Part shown: positions 13,583-24,881 of the stretch, in pieces
Layout of the letters: every line of letters begins with the position of its first letter
Position numbering within the stretch: the stretch's first letter is position 1
DNA from: Anaeromyces robustus
Taxonomy: Eukaryota; Neocallimastigomycota; Neocallimastigomycetes; Neocallimastigales; Neocallimastigaceae
Direction: 5' to 3'
Assembly: GCA_002104895.1 (NCBI GenBank)
Contig: MCFG01000038.1
Location: forward strand, 62,001-126,000
DNA: 64,000 bases
Notes under the pieces: model-generated
The model's input: only the letters and a program-made list of their open reading frames with translations
Told to the model about the DNA's origin: nothing
Databases searched by the model: none
Position numbers and translations under genes: made by a program

Positions 13583-13992
13583 TTAATTAGGTATCTTTGT
13601 ATTTTTCGATTTTGTTATATTAGTTTTATTGACAGTTGTTTTATTTGATGTAGCCAATGAATTATTATTTTTTGGTGTTGATGTTGTTGTTGATGTTGTT
13701 AAAACAGATTGTCCTATATTATAATTAGTATTAGATAAAGAAGAATAAGAATTTGATTTTGACATTATATTAGCCTTAGAAGAAGAAGAAGTAGAATTGG
13801 ATGAATTATTAACATGATGATGAGTTCCACTACAAGTACCAGAACGTTCATGTCTTGCTAAAGCATCACTACGATAGAATCCTCTTTTACATATTTCACA
13901 AATATAAGGTTTTACTCCTGAATGTAATCTTTCATGACGTTTTAAATCATGTTTTCTTACAAATGATGTTTGACATGTACTATAAATAAATC

Positions 13993-14034
<42 letters not shown>

Positions 14035-17000
14035 TATATAAAAATGTACAATGTTTATATACAAATGTATATATATTATATTTATATTAAAAGTATAAAT
14101 AGAAAATAATAATAATAGTAATATAGTAATAAAATAAAATTTTAGTTATTATTTATGATTAGTATTAATAATATTATAATTATTATTAAAATTATTTTTA
14201 TTATTTTTATTTTTATTATTATTTTTTCTTATTTATTTCATTTTTATTATTTATATATTTATATTTATATATTTATTTCATTTTTATTATTTATATATAT
14301 AAATTAATTTTTTTTTTTACCTGCATTGATAAGGACGAACACCTGAATGGGAAAGTTGATGAGATTTTAAATTATAAGCACGAGTAAAAACTTTATTACA
14401 ATTAGGTTCTGGACATTTTAATGAAGAAGAAATATTTGAGGTATGATGATGTAAAAGAGAAGAAGAATTACTGGTATCCATTAATATAGGTGTTTTTTTA
14501 TTTAAAAAGAAATTATTTGCTTGAGCTGCTGCTGCACTATATAAAGCAGCGGCATTAAAAGCATCATTTCCAAAATTTAAGCCCAATCCTAAACCAAATT
14601 GTTGAGATAAAAATGGAAACATAGAAGTGGCTTGATAAGAATAAGCTAAAGATTGGGCTAAAGTTTGTAATACATTTGGATCAAAGAAGGATTGTTTAAC
14701 TTTATCATCATCCGTTAAAGGTAAACTTGCCATTTGATTTTGTAATTGTTGTTGTTGTTGTAACTGAAGTAAAAATAACATTTGTTGTTGAGGTTGAAGT
14801 TGTGAAAGTTGTTGAAATAATAATTGTTGTTGAGGTAATTGGAAAAGTTGTTGCATTAAAAGTTGTTGTTGTTGTGGCATTTGAGAAAGTTGTTGTAATA
14901 ATAATTGTTGAGTTGATTGTTGTAATTGAAATTGTTGTAACTGTGTAAGTTGAGCTAAAGGTAAAGTCGGTATTTGTCCTGTAGCAGCTGCGGTATTTAA
15001 TAAATCTTGAACTTGGGCTTGGGCTTGGGCTTGAGTTTGGGTTTGGGTTTGAGTTGGAGTTTCAGTTTGAGACTGAGACGGATTTTGAGTCTGAGCTGGA
15101 GTTGGAGTTTGATTCTGGGTTTGAGATTCTGTTTGGGTTTGAGTTTGAGTTTGGGTTTGAGTTGGAATTGGAGTTTGACTCTGGGTTTGAACTTCTGTTT
15201 GAGTTTGAGTTTGAGTTTGAGTTTGAGTTTGGGTATTTGTTTTTAATGAATCATTTATGTTAAGTTGAGAATTTAATAAAGTATTTGTTGGTGAGGTAAT
15301 TGTGGCTAATGAACTATTTACTGTTTCAGTTTCTTTTTCTAGATTTATGAAATTCATGAGTTAATAAAAATGATTTTATATAAATTTGAATTTAATTGTA
15401 AAAATAAAAATAAAAATAAAAATATAAAAATAATATATATTATTTATTAATATATTATTAATATAATTTATAATATAATATGAATATAAAAATATAATAT
15501 AAATATAAATATAAATATAAATATAAATATAAATATAAATATAAATATAAATATAAATATAAATATAAATATAAATATAAATATAAATATAAATATATAT
15601 ATAATTAATTAATATTATTTTATATTTATATTACCACATAATAAATTTTTATTAAAATAAATATATATAAATATAAGATTAAAAAAAAAAAAAAAAATAA
15701 AATTACCATTATTATTAGTATTTATTAATGATTTATTGGATTCTAATTTTTCTGTCGATAGTGAAGATTTTAATTCTGGTGTCAATGTATTTTGTTGTTG
15801 TAATGATAGTGAATATGATGGTAATGATGTTTTCTTTTCATTTAATTTTAATATATCATTAATCATTTCATTTTCATTTACTTTTTTATTTGAAATATCA
15901 TTTATACTTTTTAAATCTAAAGAATTTGTTGTTTTTTCTAATGAAGAAATAATAGAAGGTAATTCCTTTTTAGGTATTCCTAAAATTTGACTAATGGTAT
16001 CATGATTTGTATTTAATGTATTGGTATAATCAATCGATGAAGAAGATGGTGGTATTGATTTTTCATTATCTTTTGGATTAATAATATTATTAACAGTAGT
16101 AGTCGTAGTAGTGGTGGTAGTGGTGGTAGTGGTTATTACTGGTGTCGTTGTTGTTGTTGTAGAAGAAGAATTATCTGTTATTTCTTTAGAATCAGAAGAA
16201 AATCTAATATCTACCGTTGAAATAGTTGAAACACTTGGAGTAGGTGAATTTTCATTGGAAGGTATTGGAGTAGATACTAAGGAGGTTAAAGATGCTGTTG
16301 AAGATAAAATACTAGATAAAAGTGATGACGTTGAATGATTTAATGATGTAGTACTCGATGAATTTTGTGTAGATAAATTTAATAAATTATTTTCATCTAA
16401 TGGATTTACATTTAATTGTTGTTGTAATTCTAAATGTTGTTGTTGTTCTTGTTGTTCTTGTTGTTGTTGCTGTTGGTGTTCCTGGTTTTGTTGTTGTTGT
16501 TGTTCCTGTTCTTGTTCTTGCTGTTGCTGTTGTTGTTGTTCTTGTTCTTGTTGTTGTTGTTGTTGTTGTAAAAGTGTTAATAATTGTTGTTGATAATTAT
16601 TTGCAAGATTAATATTATTAACATTAACATTATTTGAAGTAAGAAAGGATGAAGTAGTTGAAGATTGAGTTGGTGGTAATATAGTGGCATAATTATCAGT
16701 AGTATGTGTTGTTGTAGAACTACTAGGTGTAGAAGTCGTTTGATATTTTGGATAGGAAAGTTGAGAATAATAGTTAAATAAATTTAAATAAGCATTTTGA
16801 ATATCTATAGGATTAGAAGTTGCCGATGAAGTGGAAGTAGTTGGTAATGGATTAGTAGAAGATAAAGAAGTAGTGGGGTATTCTGTTAAAATATTAGGTA
16901 AAGTTGCAATATTTGAGGTCACTTGTTGTTCTTGATTTTGACCAGTTAAAGATAGTTGTGATTGAAGTGCAGCCAATTGTTGTTGAGTAGGTATCAGTGA

Positions 17001-17244
17001 ATTATCAACTGTATTAATATTATTTAAATCACTAGATAAATCTTCAGTTATATCCTTATTTCCAGTTTTATTCACATTTAAATTTGCATTTAATCCATTC
17101 AGTGAATTTAATAATAAATTAAAATTTATTGCTGAATTATCTTTTTTTTTTTTTTTATTGTTTAATTTTATGGTATAATACAATGTATAAATAAATGAAA
17201 TATATAAATATATTAAATATTGAATAAAAAATATGAGGGAAAAA

Positions 17245-17276
<32 letters not shown>

Positions 17277-17488
17277 TAAAATGTATATATAATATTAAAA
17301 TATTATAAATATTAGTAAAAGAAAGATTTATTATCTATTATTTCTTATTTATATAAATAAAATAATTTACCTTGAGCACCTCTGTTGGAAAGTAAAGTAT
17401 CCGATTCACTCTCACTTTTTTTTCTTTTTTTTAAAGGATTGGATGGTATATTAAATGAATAATCTTTATTTTTATTTGAAGATTCCAT
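13583..17488 (-). CDS. Crz1-like C2H2 zinc-finger transcription factor
   Basis: Model complement(join(13583..13979,14321..15338,15707..17140,17371..17488)), 988 aa, all phases consistent. The first exon encodes MESSNKNKDYSFNI and a basic PLKKRKKSESESD patch that looks like a nuclear signal beside phosphorylatable Ser. The middle is low complexity: long Gln, Ser/Thr, QQQL and Gln-Thr repeats, like a transactivation region. Three C-terminal fingers span the last intron: CPEPNCNKVFTRAYNLKSH (C-x4-C), CSTCQTSFVRKHDLKRH (C-x2-C) and CEICKRGFYRSDALARH ending in Cys (C2HC). The FTRxYNLKSH, RKHDLKRH and RSDALARH helices match the order in fungal Crz1/CrzA, the calcineurin-activated Ca2+ response factors. 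I see no convincing calcineurin docking motif, so orthology is likely but unproven and another C2H2 family is possible. A T-then-A tract (about 13540-13575) follows the stop. Confidence 0.82.
15490..15595. repeat. AAATAT hexanucleotide satellite inside an intron
   Basis: About sixteen uninterrupted copies of AAATAT fill the middle of intron 2 of the Crz1-like gene (intron 15339-15706). Confidence 0.9.
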
Positions 17489-17631
17489 GATATTATTTAT
17501 TTGAATTTTTTTTTTTTTATTCTTTATTTTATTTTATTTTTTCCCTTTTCTCTCTCTCTCTTTTTTTTTTTTTTTCTTTTTTTCTTTTTCTTTTTCATTA
17601 AATTTTCTTCATAAATATTTAAAATATTATG

Positions 17632-17664
<33 letters not shown>

Positions 17665-19424
17665 GAAAACTTAAAGAAAGAAGGAAAAAATATTATCCCA
17701 GAAGACTTTTTTTCAGTAATATGTAATTTTATATTATTTTAGTAAGAAAAAAACAAAAAAAAAATTGATTAAATAGAAATATTTATGTTTCTATTTATTT
17801 TCACAAAGATAAAAAGTAATAATTATATATATATAAATTATTGAGAAATTTGTTCGAATAAAATATTATATAATAATGTATTGATATGTAAAATATATAT
17901 ATATATATAAATATTAAAAAAAAAAAAATACTAAAAATATATATATATATTAAGTAATATAATAAAATACTATGAAGAATTATTAGACATTTTGGTTTGA
18001 TAATATAATATTTATATACATATATATATTTATTTTTTCAAGTATTCTTTTTTTAATTAATAATATTCTTTCTTGGTATTATGATAAATATTTTTATTAA
18101 TAATTTTCAAAAAAAAAAAGAGATACGTTACTGATTATATATATAAATAATATTTCAATTCTAATATTATATATTTTTAAAGTATTTAAATGTGTGTATA
18201 TAAGGTTTACAAGGTTTTTAATTGAAATAAAACAATTATGAAGGATAAGAAATATATATATTAATAAATAGATTTATATAATATTATTGCTTTTTTTTTT
18301 ATTTATTATTGAATATATCCTATGTTTTACTTTTTCCCATTAATAAATAATAAATAGAAAATAGGTGTATAATATTTTTATAAATTATTAATTTGTTATT
18401 ATTTTTTTTTTATTTTTTTTTTTTTTTTAATATATATTATGAAATAATTTTAAAAGATAAAAACAATTCTTTTTTTATATATAAAAAATTTATACAATTT
18501 AAAAAAAAAAAAAAAAAGATAAATGAATATAACTAATTTTTTGTTATTATTATTTATTTTTATTTTTATTTTTTTTTCATTATTATATATAATAATATTT
18601 AATTAATTATTATATATATTATTATATTATATTATATTATATTATATTTATTATATTTTATCTCGATTATAAAATATATATTATTTTTTTTTTTAAAATT
18701 TATATATATTATATATATTATATAATAATAAATAATAAGAAATATTAAAACTACAATTATTATTAATCATTATTATAATAAAAAAAAAAAAAAAAGAAAA
18801 AAAAAACCGGAAAAATTATATTAAATTTAATATAAATTTTTATTTTTTTTTCTTTTCTATATTTCAATCTTTTATAGTAAAATACATTTATATAAAATAA
18901 TAAATATTTAAATATTGAAAAATGTAATTTAAAATGTAACGTAATAACATTGTATATACAATATTATTATTAAAATATAAAATATAAAATATAAGAATAA
19001 TTAATATTAATAATATTTTCCATAATTAAAAAATAAAAAACAAAAAAAAATAAAAAAAAAAATTGAATATTATATATACATATGTAAATTTATCATTAAA
19101 TATATAAATTAATATTTATATATTATATATTACATATTGTATATTATATATATATATAATTATTTATAATTTTTTTAATAAATCATTAAAAGTAATACAA
19201 ATAAAAAGATAAAATTAAAATTTGAAATTGAAATTTTAAAAAAATTGCTCTCTTATTTACAAATTCTTTTTAAAATTAAATATAATTTTCCTTTTATATT
19301 AAATAATTAAATTAATTAATAATAATAATAAAAAAAAAATATTGTTATTAATAATTAAAGGAAATTATTATTTTGTTTTATATCAAAAAATAATTAAAAT
19401 ATATATATAATATAGAAATCGTTA
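17489..19424. other. Divergent intergenic region
   Basis: It separates the start of the Crz1-like gene (minus) from LSM8 (plus), so it should hold both promoters. It contains a CTCTCTCTC plus poly-T tract just upstream of the minus-strand start (about 17540-17600), a long poly-A run near 17632-17660 and ATATA stretches. I see no open reading frame or RNA gene. Confidence 0.6.
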
Positions 19425-20440
19425 ATGGCCAATTTACAAGATTATATAGATCGTAAGTTATTTATAAATTATTTCTTTCTTTTATATAATATCATTATAA
19501 CATATTATTTAAATTTGCATTTTTATTTATTTATTTATATATTTATTAATATATATTGTTTTAATTTATAAATGAAATTTCATAAAATTCATATTATTTT
19601 TTTTTTACAAATTTTATTATCTTCAATTTTATATATTTGAAAAATCATAGAACATATATCTGTTATAACTAATGATGGAAGAGTCATTATTGTAAGTAAT
19701 AATTAATTAAATGATAAATAATAATTAATTAAAAATTATAATATAAATATAAATATAAATATAAATATAAATAATTATTTAATTTTCTTTTGATTAAATA
19801 TTAATTTTTTTATTAATGTGTAAAATACATTTAATTAAAACAATTTTTATAAATTAAATATATTTATAATATTATTAATATAAATAATAATAATTATAAT
19901 AATAATAATAATAAAAGGGTGTATTAAAAGGATATGACCAAGCAACGAATATAATTCTTGAACATTCTGTTGAAAGAATATTTAGACCAACTGAAGGTGT
20001 TGAAAGTAGTGAATTGGGTTTACATATTATTCGTGGAGATAACATGTATTTTTTAATCTAAAAAAATTGATATATATAATAATCTAAAAATGATTATTTA
20101 TATTTAAATATATATATTAACCATTTATAATTATTTTTATATATTTTTATATTTTTATATTTTTATATCTATTATATATATATATTAATTTTATAATTAT
20201 CAACAATTAATCAAAAAAAAAAAAAAAAAAAATGATAATAATAATTTTCTTATTCAAACAATTCAATATTCATTTTAAAATTAATGGGAAACATTTTTAA
20301 TAATTATATATATAAAATAAAAATAAAAAAAAATATACAGAGCAGTAGTAGGTCAAATTGATGTTGAAGAAGATGAAAATATTGACTGGAGTTTAGTTCA
20401 AGCGAATCCAATACTTCCAGTTAATTACAACATAAAATAA
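19425..20440 (+). CDS. LSM8: U6 snRNA-associated Sm-like protein LSm8
   Basis: Model join(19425..19452,19651..19691,19918..20045,20341..20440), 98 aa, close to the 96 aa of human LSm8. Exons of 28 and 41 nt carry the Sm1 start (MANLQDYID, then HISVITNDGRVII), so simple frame scanning misses the gene. Exon 3 gives GVLKGYDQATNIILEHS and ends with the Sm2 signature LGLHIIRGDN; exon 4 gives AVVGQIDVEEDENIDW. Known role: LSm8 distinguishes the nuclear LSm2-8 ring, which binds the U-rich 3' end of U6 snRNA, from the cytoplasmic LSm1-7 ring. The IRGDN form and acidic tail favour LSm8 over LSm1. A perfect 21-bp hairpin lies about 230 bases past the stop. Confidence 0.93.
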
Positions 20441-20666
20441 ATATTTTTTATACTATTAAATATCCAAACATAATATATAATCTCTAAAATATAATAATAA
20501 TTTTTTAAAAAAAAAAAATTATAAAAAAAAAAAAACAATCATAATATACAATAATTATAACGATACATATAAATAATAAGAAAAAGAAAAAAGGAAAAGA
20601 AAAAGTATACAAATGTTAAAAGATGATTTAAAATTAAATATTCAATATATATATATATATACAATT

Positions 20667-20719
20667 AAAAAAAATATTAATCACAATTTATTATATATAT
20701 TGTGATTAATATTTTTTTT
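20667..20719. repeat. Perfect 21-bp inverted repeat (hairpin)
   Basis: The arms at 20667-20687 and 20699-20719 are exactly complementary around an 11-base loop. The core is ATTAATCACAAT, flanked by A8/T8. It sits downstream of LSM8 and could be a 3'-end structure or a tiny MITE. Confidence 0.8.
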
Positions 20720-21294
20720 ATTTTTTTTATAGTTTAATGAATTAATTCATTCAATATAATAATATAAATTATTATATCAATATATTTTATTTTCTTTCTT
20801 TTCTTTTTTTTTTCTTTTTTTTTTTCTTTTTTTTTCTTTAATAATATTTGTATTTTCTAATTATTTATTATTATACTTTTATATATATATATTCTGTTAT
20901 AAGAAAAATGTTTAACAAAGCATTATATATATATATATATAAATATATATATTATTTAATAATTAGAAAAAGAAAAGTATATAAATTTTATATCTTTATA
21001 TTACTTGCTTTTTTTTAATTTTATTTTTTTTTTTTTTTTAATTTTATTTTTATTTTATTATTATTTCTTTATATTTCGTTTTATTTATAATTTTTTTTTT
21101 ACCATTTTTATTCTTTCTATATTTTATATAATTATTCAATATTTATCAAAAATATCTTTTTATTTTTCTTTTTCTTTTCTATAAATATTTAATAAAAAAT
21201 AAAATAATATTAATTTAAATATAATAAAGTTATATCTATTAATATTTTTTTTTATTTTTGAAAATATATTATACGAATAACAATAATTATTTCT

Positions 21295-21326
<32 letters not shown>

Positions 21327-21639
21327 TAAGCAAAGATTTTTTCTTTCTGTTTTAAATTATAAAAGTACAAATTTTTTATAAAGTATATATTATAATACAT
21401 AATTTAGAATTTTAGCATAGTAATATTAAAAAATTTTATGGTGATTTGTATTTGAAATAATATTTACAATTAAAATTTTAATTTAATATTTAAATTATAA
21501 TTTTTAGTAAGTATTTTATTTATTTATTTAAAAAAAAGAATTAATGATTATTATAATATCATTTATATTAGATAGTAATAACATGCTTGAAATTTTTAAA
21601 TAAAAACAGTTTTATTACGGTTTTATTACGGTTTGATTA

Positions 21640-21950
21640 CTGGAATATATTATATTTGACAATATTGACATTGATTGTAAAAAAAAATGGTTAATTATTG
21701 CTATTGATATTGTAGGGTAGGACAAAACACGTGATAAAGAATAAGTTGATGATAGATATAGAGAAGTAGTAAGATAGAATATTTAAAACAAAAAAATATG
21801 AAGAAAATTTATGGTGGTTTAAGGAAAAAAAAAAGTAAAAGGTATCAAAAATATGGTAAAACACATTTAAATAAAAAATGCTTGTTTTTAAACTAATACT
21901 GAAAATAAATATTCTGAATATATGTTTAATCATTAATTCATGACAATAAC
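21640..21950 (+). pseudogene. Eroded coding fossil, family not recognised
   Basis: An island of higher G+C in otherwise T/A sequence. The plus strand shows protein-like runs such as FDNIDIDCKKKWLIIAIDIV and KYEENLWWFKEKKK, broken by several stops and shifts. It shares the 12-mer GTAGGGTAGGAC (21712-21723) with the reverse strand of the island at 43.5 kb. It could be a host gene or a mobile-element remnant; it looks old and broken. Confidence 0.35.
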
Positions 21951-22027
21951 TTGAAAAATAAATGTACTAAATTATTTTTTCAATTTTTTAGCATAATATA
22001 TATATATAGAACAAAAAATATCTTTTG

Positions 22028-22058
<31 letters not shown>

Positions 22059-22299
22059 GTAAAAAATATTTAATTAAACGTTTCTGTATTTTTTTGTATT
22101 TCAATTTATCGAAATACAATTCTTTCAAAGCTGAAATTCTATATTAAGAAAGAACAAAAAAATTTTATGATTGATATGAATACTCTAATTTACCAATTAT
22201 TAGAACTATTATTATTATTATTATTATTATTAAATTAATACTTAAAAGATTGAATCTAAATTTTTTTTTTATTAGTAATTAATACTATACTAACCTACG

Positions 22300-22403
22300 G
22301 TTTACGATTTTAGCTAATATAGACAAATTAATTCCTATTATAATTTAAATACAAAGAAGTTTACGATTTTAGCTAATATAGACAAATTAATTCCTATTAT
22401 AAT
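22300..22403. repeat. Direct duplication of a 45-bp segment
   Basis: A 45-bp segment beginning GTTTACGATTTTAGCTAATA is repeated exactly at 22300-22344 and 22359-22403, offset 59 bp. It looks like a recent local duplication. Confidence 0.9.
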
Positions 22404-22453
22404 ACAAAATCAATTTCATACCTTTATTATATATAAAGGAAGAAAATAAGAAC

Positions 22454-22457
<4 letters not shown>

Positions 22458-22512
<55 letters not shown>
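22458..22512. repeat. AAT microsatellite
   Basis: Two runs of AAT trinucleotides interrupted once. Confidence 0.85.
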
Positions 22513-22513
<1 letters not shown>

Positions 22514-24881
22514 TAAATTTAAAATAAATGCAAAGAACAATATAATATATATATATTATATATTGTTAAAAAAAAAAAAGATTAAAAATTAAAAAATCAT
22601 TAATAATATCATTTAAAAAATTTATAAAAATTTATTAAACTCTCCACCCCCTGATAATTATTATGAATAATAATGAATAATAATAATGAATAATAATGAA
22701 TAATAATATTAAAATAATTATAAAAATGAACAATAAAATTAATAAATAAATAAATAAAAAAAAAAACATAATATTATTTTTTTATAATTATAATAAATTA
22801 ATGATGCCCAAATTAACAATATTTAAAATAAAAAAAAAAAAAAAAAAAAAAAACGGTCAATCCACAACCTTATAATAAATTAACTAAAACAATGACATTA
22901 ACAATACTTTAATTTTTTTTTTTTTTTTTTTTTTATTACTTTTTTTTTTTTTATTTTTTTTTCCTGTTTTCTTTATATATATTATAAATATTTATTTTAT
23001 TAATATTATATAATATAAAAGATTATTTCTTTTTCCTTTGATTTATATATAGCTCATTTTCTATATATATATGTTATATATATTTATAAAAATCTATATC
23101 AAAAAAAAAAAAAAAAAAAAAGAGAAACCATTATCATAATAAGATAAAAAAAAATTTAGCTGAAAAAAAAAAACACAGTTAATATAATTCGTATTAATAA
23201 CATTTAAAAATAAATATATATATAATTATATATATTATATACTTATTTTTAAATTTTTTCTTTTTATTTTCTTTGTTTTTTTATTTTGTTATATTTTGTT
23301 TATTTGCTTCTTTGTTTTGCTTTTTTTGTTTGTTTGTTTGTTTTAATTTTCTTTATTTAAATGTTTTTTTTTCTTTTTTTTTTCTTTCTTTTTACTTTGT
23401 TTTATGATTATTATTAAAAAAAAAAAAAAAGTTTTTTTTTTTCTTTTTTTTTTTTATTTTACTTTTTATTATTTTTGTTTCCTTTTTACTTTTATTTTCA
23501 ACTTTCAAGTTTGTGTTTTTTTTTTTTTTTTTTTTGTTTGTTTTTTTTTTTTTCTTAACATGAATCATGTTAATTTTTTTTTTCTTTTTTTTTGATAATT
23601 ATTTTCTAAATATATAAATATTTTTCAAATGTATTATAATAATATATAGTAATAGAATATATTGATATATACTAATAAATATTTTTTTTTTTTTTTTTTT
23701 TTAATTTTGACATTTTTTTGATTATTATTATTATTATTATTATTATTTATTTATTTATTTGTTTAATTATAGTTATTCTCTTTTATATTGATTGTTATTT
23801 TAATAATTTTAATTTTATTTTTGTGTTGTATTATAATAAGTTAAGTATAAATTAATCTGCTTGGTGTTTTTGTTTTTTGTTTTTATTTTGTTTTGTTTTT
23901 TTGTTTTTTTTGTTTTTTGTTTTTTGTTTTTAGTTTTTTTTAATATTTGCTTTTTTTTTGTTGTTGATGTTGTTTTATTTTTTATAAAGAATAATTAATA
24001 TTATTAAAATTGCGTTTTTGCTTTTTGTTTTATTAAATATATATATTAATTTTTTTTTTTTTAATTATTATTATTGTTATTATTGCATTATTTTAAAAAA
24101 ATAACGCTTGTAAAAAAAAAAAAAAATTATATATATATATAATATATAATAAATTATTATTAATTTTTGCAATAGTAAAGTAAAAAAAAAAATGTTTAGT
24201 TTTTATTTTAATTTTTTTTTATCGTTTATTCACTATTATAAAAATAAATGATTATGATTAAAAGAGATTTTATAAGAATAAAAAAAAAATTTATTAAAAA
24301 AGATAGTCTATATATAAAAAAAAAAATCCTTCAATAAAAAAAATTTAATAAATAAATAAGATATAAAAAAGAAATATATAAAAAAAAAATAGCAATATTT
24401 TAAATTAATGTTATATTTAAATAAAAAATATATATATTATTAATTTTTTTCTTTTATTATTTCATTTCAATATATAACACAATAATATATATATATATTT
24501 TTTATAAAACATTATTTATTATTTTACTATTTTTTTTTATATTTATATTAAATTTTTATAATAATCATGGAAATATTATGTTAATAAATTAATATTAATT
24601 TTCATTTTTTTTACAAAAGGATAATAATTCTATGATTTTTTTAGTTATGATGATTAGTTTTTTTTTTTTTTAATATTTTTCTTTCTTTAACTTTTTTAAA
24701 GAAATAAAAATATATAAAAAAAAAAGGAGATATATATATTAAGATAATAACGATTTTATGATGATTAATATGATTTATAAAAAAAAATATATATATATTT
24801 TTATATAAATCATAAAGGTTTTTTAAAAAAAATAATTTATATTATTTTTCTTTTTTTTTTAGTAATAAAAAACAATTAGAA

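Larger units (their letters stand above)
20441..24881. other. Convergent intergenic region of 4.4 kb
   Basis: It lies between the 3' ends of LSM8 and the LD-motif gene. Contents: a strong hairpin (20667-20719), an eroded coding fossil (about 21640-21950), a direct duplication (22300-22403), AAT microsatellites (about 22458-22512) and very long poly-T/poly-A tracts. A plus-strand frame at 23404-23595 is only Phe/Tyr-rich translation of T runs. Confidence 0.6.

Noticed and set aside
16100-16145. Possible calcineurin docking motif (PVITTT) in the Crz1-like protein
   Set aside because: It sits in a Thr homopolymer and lacks the hydrophobic fifth residue of PxIxIT.
16111-16612. Plus-strand Val-rich frames
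   Set aside because: Antisense of Thr and Gln repeats in the Crz1-like gene.
23404-23595. Phe-rich 63-codon frame
   Set aside because: Translation of poly-T tracts; no non-repetitive content.
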